NCBI RefSeq assembly: GCF_000720255.1
Contig: NZ_JOJE01000033.1
Location: forward strand, 1-64,000
Direction of reading: 5' to 3'
Length of the DNA: 64,000 nucleotides
Origin: Streptomyces griseus subsp. griseus
GTDB lineage: Bacteria > Actinomycetota > Actinomycetes > Streptomycetales > Streptomycetaceae
Both the position numbers and the translations under genes were made by a program. Positions 58,741-64,000 of the stretch are shown in pieces (the stretch's first letter is position 1; each line of letters begins with the position of its first letter). Under the pieces are notes generated by a model. It was given only the letters and a program-made list of their open reading frames with translations, did no database searches and was not told where the DNA came from.

Positions 58741-59070
58741 GTGTCCCCGCGTCGCAACCGGCCCAAGGGCGTCGACTCGTCCCGGAGCGCCGAGGAGGAC
58801 CGTACGAGCCGCTACGGCGGCTGGCAGTCCTCGGTGAGCTGGGACGGCGAGGAGTGGAACGTGCGGCACGTGGCCGGGGCGAGCGCCCAGGGCAAGACGT
58901 ACCGCTGCCCCGGCTGTGACCAGATGATCCCCGACGGGGTGCCGCACGTCGTGGCCTGGCCCGACCACGCGGGCGTCGACGACCGCCGGCACTGGCACAA
59001 GGCCTGCTGGAACGCACGGGACCGTCGCACCCCGGGGGTGCGACGGTCCCGTAACGCGCAGAGATTCTGA
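58741..59070 (+). CDS. Conserved small zinc-ribbon-like protein
   Basis: A 109-residue basic protein starting at GTG 58741. YRCPGCDQMIPDGVPHVVAW and HWHKACWN give a C-x2-C ... H ... H-x3-C pattern that could bind zinc. Streptomyces relatives are often labelled 'ATP/GTP-binding protein', but I see no P-loop. A 16-bp perfect hairpin lies within its last 20 codons and ends transcription from both sides. Confidence 0.7.
   Translation: MSPRRNRPKGVDSSRSAEEDRTSRYGGWQSSVSWDGEEWNVRHVAGASAQGKTYRCPGCDQMIPDGVPHVVAWPDHAGVDDRRHWHKACWNARDRRTPGVRRSRNAQRF
59018..59050. terminator. Perfect 16-bp hairpin inside the 3' end of a coding region
   Basis: GGGACCGTCGCACCCC and GGGGTGCGACGGTCCC are exact inverse copies separated by one base. 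They lie inside the last codons of the 58741-59070 gene, before the convergent ABC permease stop at 59098. Confidence 0.8.
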
Positions 59071-59097
59071 CGAGGCCCCGCCTGGACGAGGCCCCGC

Positions 59098-59967
59098 CTA
59101 GACGTCCCGCTTCTCCAGCAGCGCGACGGCGCCGGCGAACGCGGCGGCCGTGACGCCCAGGATGATCCACAGCGGGTCCCAGCCGGACGGGCCGGAATCG
59201 GTGAGCGAGGTGGAGTAGAAGACGCTGAGCTGGTTCGGGATCGAGTACTCGAACAGTGCCTGGCGCACCTTCTCCAGCGACTCCGAGAACATGAACAGCG
59301 CGATGACCAGCGGTGCCAGCAGCACGCCGATCATGATGGTGATGGCGCCCGCGGAGTGCCGGATGATCGAGCCGACGACGAGCGAGAGCAGCCCGAGCAG
59401 GGCCATGTAGAGCGAGACGCCGACCGTGCCCTTCAGCCATTCGCCGCCCGACGGCTCCCGGGCATCGCCCAGCATGGCCACGTCGGCGAAGGCGACCAGC
59501 AGGGCCGAGACCAGCGTGACGGTGAACGCGACCGAGAAGAAGACGATCGCCTTCGCGGCCAGCACTCGCCCACGGGACGGGCACGCGGTCATCGTGGTCC
59601 GGATCATGCCGGTGCCGTACTCCGAGGCCGTGGTCAGCACCCCGAGCGTGATGACGCACATGCTGCCCAGCAGCAGCCCGAAGAAGCCGAACGACAGCGG
59701 GTTCTCGCCCGCGAGGTCCTGCTCCCCGGCGTTGGCGGAGACCAGCGCGCCGGTCGCCAGCCCGATGCCGATGACGAGCAGCACGAACACGCCCAGCGTC
59801 CACATCGTGGAGCGAACCGACTTGATCTTCGTCCACTCCGAGGCGAGGGCGTGCCCGAGGTGCGTGCGCGTGACGGGGATCGGCGAGGTGTAACCGGGGT
59901 ACGAAGACCCGGGCGCCGCCTGCCAGTTGGGCGCGGCCTGCGGCATCTGGGGCTGGGGGGTGCTCAT
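59098..59967 (-). CDS. ABC-2 transporter permease
   Basis: A 289-residue protein. A Pro/Gln-rich start of about 35 residues (MSTPQPQMPQAAPNWQ) precedes six membrane segments. LASEWTKIKSVRSTMWTL and ASEYGTGMIRTTMTA are typical of actinobacterial ABC-2 permeases. ATG 59967 overlaps the stop of its ATPase gene (ATGA). It is a paralogue of the permease at 61429-62199. Confidence 0.9.
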   Translation of the reverse strand: MSTPQPQMPQAAPNWQAAPGSSYPGYTSPIPVTRTHLGHALASEWTKIKSVRSTMWTLGVFVLLVIGIGLATGALVSANAGEQDLAGENPLSFGFFGLLLGSMCVITLGVLTTASEYGTGMIRTTMTACPSRGRVLAAKAIVFFSVAFTVTLVSALLVAFADVAMLGDAREPSGGEWLKGTVGVSLYMALLGLLSLVVGSIIRHSAGAITIMIGVLLAPLVIALFMFSESLEKVRQALFEYSIPNQLSVFYSTSLTDSGPSGWDPLWIILGVTAAAFAGAVALLEKRDV

Positions 59968-61289
59968 CGGGCGTCCTCGGACTTGGTCGTGTCGACGGCG
60001 GGCTGAGGGGCGGGGGCTGCGGGCTGAGCCGGTGCCGCGGGCTGAGCGGGCGCGGCAGCCGGGACCTGTGCCTGCGGGGCCGGCTGCGCGTACGGGTTGG
60101 GCTGTCCCGCGCCGGGAGCGGCCACCGGAGCGGCCACGGGGGCGGCGGGAGCCGCGGGAGCGCCCGGGGCGCCGTACGGCCCGGTGGGCGGCTGAGCGGC
60201 GCCGTACGGGCCCGTGGGGGCCTGTCCGGGCTGCCCCTGCGGCGGCGCGAAGGGCTGACCGCCCTGCTGCGGCGGCGGAGGCGCGTACCAGCCGGGCTGG
60301 CCCTGTCCCGGCACCGGCATCGGCGGCTGCGCGCCGGGCGGCAGCGGCTGCTGGAGGCCGGCCTTCTGGTCGATGGTCGAGCGGTAGTCGACCGCGCCCT
60401 GCGTCATCCGCATGTACGCCTCCTCCAGCGAGGCCTGATGCGGCGACAGCTCCCACAGTCGTACGTCACTGTCGTGCGCGATGTCGCTGATGCGGGGCAG
60501 CGCCAGTCCCGTCACCCGCAGCGCGCCGTCCTGCTCCGGCATCACCTGCCCGCCGGCCTCCGTCAGCGCGGACGTCAGCTTCTCGCGCAGCTGCGGCTCG
60601 GTGTCCGGGGTGCGCACCCGCGCGAAGTCGGCGGAGTTGGCCGAAATGAAGTCCCTCACGCTCATGTCGGAGAGCAGCTGTCCGCGCCCGATCACGATGA
60701 GGTGGTCGGCGGTCAGCGCCATCTCGCTCATCAGATGGGAGGAGACGAAGACCGTACGGCCCTCCGCCGCGAGCGCCTTCATCAGGTTGCGCACCCACAG
60801 GATGCCCTCCGGGTCGAGGCCGTTGACCGGCTCGTCGAAGAGCAGCACCTGGGGGTCGCCGAGGAGCGCGGCGGCGATGCCGAGCCGCTGGCCCATGCCG
60901 AGCGAGAAGCCCTTGGACCGCTTGCGGGCCACGTCCTGCAGACCGACCACGCCCAGCACCTCGTCCACCCGCCGGGCCGGGATGCCCGACAGCTGGGCAA
61001 GGCTCAGCAGGTGGTTGCGGGCGGCACGGCCACCGTGCACCGCCTTGGCGTCCAGCAGGGCACCGACCTGGCGGGGCGCGTTCGGCAGCTTGCGGTACGG
61101 ATAGCCGCCGATCGTCACCGAGCCCGAGGTCGGGTTGTCCAGGCCGAGGATCATCCTCATGGTCGTCGACTTGCCCGAGCCGTTGGGCCCGAGGAAGCCG
61201 GTGACGGCACCGGGCCGCACCTGGAAGGACAGGTTGTACACAGCGGTCTTGTCGCCGTAGCGCTTGGTCAGGCCGACTGCCTCGATCAT
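59964..61289 (-). CDS. ABC transporter ATP-binding protein with long Pro/Gln/Ala tail
   Basis: A 441-residue ATPase. LGPNGSGKSTTMRM is Walker A; FSLGMGQRLGIAAALLGDP replaces the usual LSGGQ signature; VLLFDEPVNGLDPEG is Walker B. Residues about 315-441 are low-complexity Pro/Gln/Ala/Gly (YAPPPPQQGGQPFAPPQG). The partner permease also begins Pro/Gln-rich. ATG 61289 is used; a GTG nine bases earlier is possible. Second unit of a tandem pair of exporters. Confidence 0.92.
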   Translation of the reverse strand: MIEAVGLTKRYGDKTAVYNLSFQVRPGAVTGFLGPNGSGKSTTMRMILGLDNPTSGSVTIGGYPYRKLPNAPRQVGALLDAKAVHGGRAARNHLLSLAQLSGIPARRVDEVLGVVGLQDVARKRSKGFSLGMGQRLGIAAALLGDPQVLLFDEPVNGLDPEGILWVRNLMKALAAEGRTVFVSSHLMSEMALTADHLIVIGRGQLLSDMSVRDFISANSADFARVRTPDTEPQLREKLTSALTEAGGQVMPEQDGALRVTGLALPRISDIAHDSDVRLWELSPHQASLEEAYMRMTQGAVDYRSTIDQKAGLQQPLPPGAQPPMPVPGQGQPGWYAPPPPQQGGQPFAPPQGQPGQAPTGPYGAAQPPTGPYGAPGAPAAPAAPVAAPVAAPGAGQPNPYAQPAPQAQVPAAAPAQPAAPAQPAAPAPQPAVDTTKSEDAR

Positions 61290-61428
61290 GCTCCGCACCC
61301 ATCAAAAGGTTCAGGACAGCGGGGCACACGCCCCCCGTAAGGGTTAGGAGGATATCCGGGCGCTGACGGTTCCACTCAAGACGAGGTAAAGGCTCAGCCG
61401 CGCGGGAGGCCCGTGCTCGGCCGACCGG

Positions 61429-62199
61429 TCAGGCGTCCCTCCTCTTCAGCAGCACGTAACCGCCCACGAGCGAGGCCGCCACCCACAACGCCATGATCCC
61501 CAGGCCGCCCCAGGGTCCGTACGGGGTGTCGTCGCCGGACGGGGTGACCACCTGCATGATCCGGCTGCCGGCCTGGTCCGGCAGGAACCGGCCGATCTTC
61601 TTCGTCGCGTCGACGTTGCCCAGGATGTTGGAGATCAGGAAGAAGAACGGCATCAGGATGCCCAGCGACAGCATCGGCGAGCGCAGCATCGCGGCGACGC
61701 CCATCGAGAACATCGCGATGAGGGTCATGTAGAGGCCGCCGCCGACGACCGCGCGCAGCACACCCGGGTCGCCGAGCTCCGTGCGGTGCGGGCCGAGCAT
61801 CGCCTGGCCCAGGAAGAACGTGGCGAAGCTGGTCGCCAGGGCGACGACCAGGGCGAGTCCGGTCGCCACCGCGATCTTGCTGAACAGGAAGGCGGCCCGC
61901 CGCGGCACGGCGGCCAGCGAGGTGCGGATCATGCCGGTGCTGTACTCGTTGGAGACGACCAGCACCCCGAACACGATCATCGCCAGCTGACCGAGGGTCA
62001 TCCCGGCGAAGCTGATGTACGTCGGGTCGAAGGAAACCCGGTCCTGCCGGGGCATCGTGTCGAACTCGTTCTTCGACAGCGCGGAGATCAGCATGCCGAG
62101 GGCGATGGTGACCACCACGGCGAGGGAGAGCGTCCACACGGTGGACGCCACCGAGCGGATCTTCGTCCACTCGGAGCGGATGACCTGCGTCGCCGCCAT
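61429..62199 (-). CDS. ABC-2 transporter permease (paralogue)
   Basis: A 256-residue protein with six membrane segments. VIRSEWTKIRSVASTVWTL and VSNEYSTGMIRTSLAAVP match the motifs of the 59098-59967 permease. ATG 62199 is two bases after its ATPase gene. The pair stands 139 bases upstream of the second ATPase gene, and all four genes could share a transcript. Confidence 0.92.
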   Translation of the reverse strand: MAATQVIRSEWTKIRSVASTVWTLSLAVVVTIALGMLISALSKNEFDTMPRQDRVSFDPTYISFAGMTLGQLAMIVFGVLVVSNEYSTGMIRTSLAAVPRRAAFLFSKIAVATGLALVVALATSFATFFLGQAMLGPHRTELGDPGVLRAVVGGGLYMTLIAMFSMGVAAMLRSPMLSLGILMPFFFLISNILGNVDATKKIGRFLPDQAGSRIMQVVTPSGDDTPYGPWGGLGIMALWVAASLVGGYVLLKRRDA

Positions 62200-62201
62200 G
62201 C

Positions 62202-63152
62202 TCAGCCCCTCTTCCAGTCGTCGCCCCACGGCCGCGGCGCGGGCGCGTCGGTGTGCGCGTGGTACTCGACCGACTCGGCGGTCAGCTGCATGAACGCCTC
62301 CTCCAGCGAGGCCTGCTGGGGACTCAGCTCGTGCAGCACGAGCTGGTGCTGCGCCGCCAGCTCCCCGATGAGCTCGGACTTGCCGCCGTCGACCTCCAGC
62401 GTGCCGTTGCCGGTCTCCACGACGGTGATCCCGGCCCCGTGCAGCACGTCGAGGAGCCGCTCGCGCTGGGGCGTGCGGATCCGGACGTAGGAGCGCGAGT
62501 TGCGCGCGATGAAATCGGCCATCGAGGTGTCGGCGAGCAGCCGTCCCTGGCCGATGACGACGAGGTGGTCGGCGGTCAGTGCCATCTCGCTCATCAGATG
62601 GCTCGACACGAACACCGTCCGCCCCTGGGCCGCCAGCGACTTCATCAGGTGGCGGATCCAGTGGATGCCCTCGGGGTCGAGGCCGTTGACCGGCTCGTCG
62701 AACATCAGGATCCGCGGGTCGCCAAGGAGCGCGCCCGCGATGCCGAGCCGCTGCCCCATGCCCAGCGAGAACCCCTTGGCCTTCTTGCGGGCGACCGCGG
62801 TGAGCCCGACCGTGTCGAGCACCTCGTCCACGCGCTTGCGGGCGATGCCGTTGCTCTGCGCGAGGCACAGCAGGTGGTTGTAGGCGCTGCGCCCGCCGTG
62901 CATCGCCTTCGCGTCCAGCAGGGCGCCCATGTACGTCAGCGGGTCCTTCAACTGCTCGTAGCGCTTGCCGTCGATGCGGACATGTCCGGCGGTGGGCCGG
63001 TCCAGCCCGAGCATCATGCGCATCGTCGTCGACTTCCCGGCACCGTTGGGCCCGAGGAACCCCGTCACCATGCCCGGTCTCACCGTGAACGTGAGGTTGT
63101 TGACCGCCACCTTCTCGCCGTACCGCTTCGTCAGCCCCTCGAGCTCGATCAT
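62202..63152 (-). CDS. ABC transporter ATP-binding protein (paralogue)
   Basis: A 316-residue ATPase: LGPNGAGKSTTMRMML (Walker A), FSLGMGQRLGIAGALLGDP (altered signature) and ILMFDEPVNGLDPEG (Walker B). Closely similar to the ATPase at 59964-61289 but without the low-complexity tail. ATG 63152 is preferred to a GTG at 63161; no clear ribosome site for either, so a leaderless start is possible. The substrate is unknown. Confidence 0.92.
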   Translation of the reverse strand: MIELEGLTKRYGEKVAVNNLTFTVRPGMVTGFLGPNGAGKSTTMRMMLGLDRPTAGHVRIDGKRYEQLKDPLTYMGALLDAKAMHGGRSAYNHLLCLAQSNGIARKRVDEVLDTVGLTAVARKKAKGFSLGMGQRLGIAGALLGDPRILMFDEPVNGLDPEGIHWIRHLMKSLAAQGRTVFVSSHLMSEMALTADHLVVIGQGRLLADTSMADFIARNSRSYVRIRTPQRERLLDVLHGAGITVVETGNGTLEVDGGKSELIGELAAQHQLVLHELSPQQASLEEAFMQLTAESVEYHAHTDAPAPRPWGDDWKRG

Positions 63153-63174
63153 GCCGTTCACGCTAGGACGCGAC

Positions 63175-63208
63175 GAAGCCCCCTGCCACCGGAGTGGCAG
63201 AGGGCTTC
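63175..63208 (-). terminator. Hairpin between filP and the ABC genes
   Basis: GAAGCCCCCTGCCAC and GTGGCAGAGGGCTTC pair with one C/A mismatch around a CGGA loop, 30 bases downstream of filP. Confidence 0.75.
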
Positions 63209-63238
63209 GCAGTTGTTCACATGTCAGCCGCCGGATCG

Positions 63239-64000
63239 TTACCGGGTCTGCTGCGCCGGAACCCCGCGGGAGATCGGCTCGTCGTCGCTCGGCGAACCGG
63301 CCGCGGCCACCGCGGCGCCCGTGAGCGTGGCGAGCATCTCGCGCACGTTGGTGAGCTGGGCGTTGATGGAGTCGCGCCGGTTGGTCAGGGCGGCCAGCTC
63401 GCGCTCGGATTCCGAGCGGATGCGGTCGGCCTTGGCGTTCGCGTCCGCGACGATGTCCTCGGCCTGGCGCTGAGCGGTCTCCACCGTCTGGCGGGCGCGG
63501 CGCTCGGCGTCGGTGCGCAGCTTCTCCGCCTCCAGGCGCAGCTGCTCGGCGCGGTGCTCGATCTCCGCCAGGCGCTTCTCGGCCTTCTGCTGACGCGAGG
63601 CCAGGTCGCGCTCCGACTGCTCGCGGCGCTTGGCGAGGTTGGTCTCGAAGTCGGCGGCGGCCTGGGCGGCCTTGGCGCGGGTCTCCTCGAAGAGGGCGTC
63701 GGCCTCCTCACGCTTCGACTGTGCGTCCTTCTGCGCCTCGGAACGCAGCTGCGACGCGTCGCTCTTGGCCTTCTCGACGATCCGGACGCCCTCGTCCTCC
63801 GCCTTGGCCTTGCGCTCCGCAGAGAACGATTCTGCGTCGTTGCGGACCTGCTGCGCCGCGGACTCGGCGAGTTCGCGGTGCTGCTCGGCGGCGCGACGGG
63901 CCTCCTCGCGCAGGTCCTTGGCCTCTTCCTCGGCGAGGCGGAGGATCTTCTCGACACGCGCGCCGAGACCGGCGTACGACGGCTCGGCGTCGCTCACCTG
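63239..64000 (-). CDS. filP: FilP-like coiled-coil cytoskeletal protein (partial)
   Basis: At least 253 residues of almost continuous charged coiled coil (AEEEAKDLREEARRAAEQHR, KREEADALFEETRAKAAQAA) ending DDEPISRGVPAQQTR. It matches, as I remember it, the S. coelicolor FilP (SCO5396), an intermediate-filament-like protein acting with Scy and DivIVA at growing hyphal tips. The GTG near 63997 is not taken as start: relatives have about 60 more residues, so the gene runs off the right edge. Confidence 0.85.
   Translation of the reverse strand, partial: QVSDAEPSYAGLGARVEKILRLAEEEAKDLREEARRAAEQHRELAESAAQQVRNDAESFSAERKAKAEDEGVRIVEKAKSDASQLRSEAQKDAQSKREEADALFEETRAKAAQAAADFETNLAKRREQSERDLASRQQKAEKRLAEIEHRAEQLRLEAEKLRTDAERRARQTVETAQRQAEDIVADANAKADRIRSESERELAALTNRRDSINAQLTNVREMLATLTGAAVAAAGSPSDDEPISRGVPAQQTR

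Overview
The window is high-GC actinobacterial DNA, almost certainly a Streptomyces chromosome. Gene order from about 17.5 kb to the right edge (tRNA-Arg, nrtL, lysA, hom, thrC, thrB, rho, rpmE, prfA, prmC, sua5, glyA, atpIBEFHAGDC, GH18 chitinase, nucS, an SCO5389-family gene, filP) matches the S. coelicolor core chromosome as I remember it. GTG and TTG starts with strong ribosome binding sites are common.

Region 1 (1-17.6 kb) is accessory DNA. Its right-hand half is an actinomycete integrative and conjugative element (AICE): an FtsK/SpoIIIE-type DNA translocase, small spread genes, a RepSA-type initiator, an excisionase and a tyrosine integrase that reads toward a tRNA-Arg(CCG) gene, the likely attachment site. 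Left of this core lie an XRE-TPR regulator coupled to a small monooxygenase, an RsbW-like ATPase, and a minus-strand block that looks like defence cargo: a DUF262 protein, a HEPN protein, two small unknown genes, and a DrmA-like helicase. The helicase overlaps the start of a DrmB-like gene that is cut off by the end of an IS element at the left edge. An 18-bp box recurs on both sides of the regulator.

Region 2 (17.7-35.3 kb) holds core metabolism and information genes: a leaderless response regulator, NrtL, the lysine/threonine branch (lysA-hom-thrC-thrB), rho with its own intrinsic terminator, an LCP protein, rpmE with a sigma-R-type promoter, prfA-prmC, a possible 26-codon micro-ORF, sua5, a phosphatase-fold protein lacking the catalytic cysteine, glyA and a WecA-like transferase.

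Region 3 (35.4-43.5 kb) is the F1Fo ATP synthase operon. It has a Rex-like operator upstream, a hairpin between atpH and atpA, another between atpD and atpC, and a long terminator hairpin.

Region 4 (43.5-64 kb) mixes envelope, regulatory and transport genes: a DUF2550 protein, a secreted CBM2-FnIII-GH18 chitinase with the paired 12-bp repeats typical of Streptomyces chitinase promoters, a NarL-type two-component system, cobalamin adenosyltransferase, a TetR/ABC-2 unit, 3-hydroxybutyryl-CoA dehydrogenase, a STAS protein, a membrane NTPase-like protein with an altered P-loop, NucS, an LLM flavin oxidoreductase, two paralogous ABC-2 export pairs, and a filP gene cut by the right edge.

All assignments come from reading the sequence and remembered family features. 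No database search was run.
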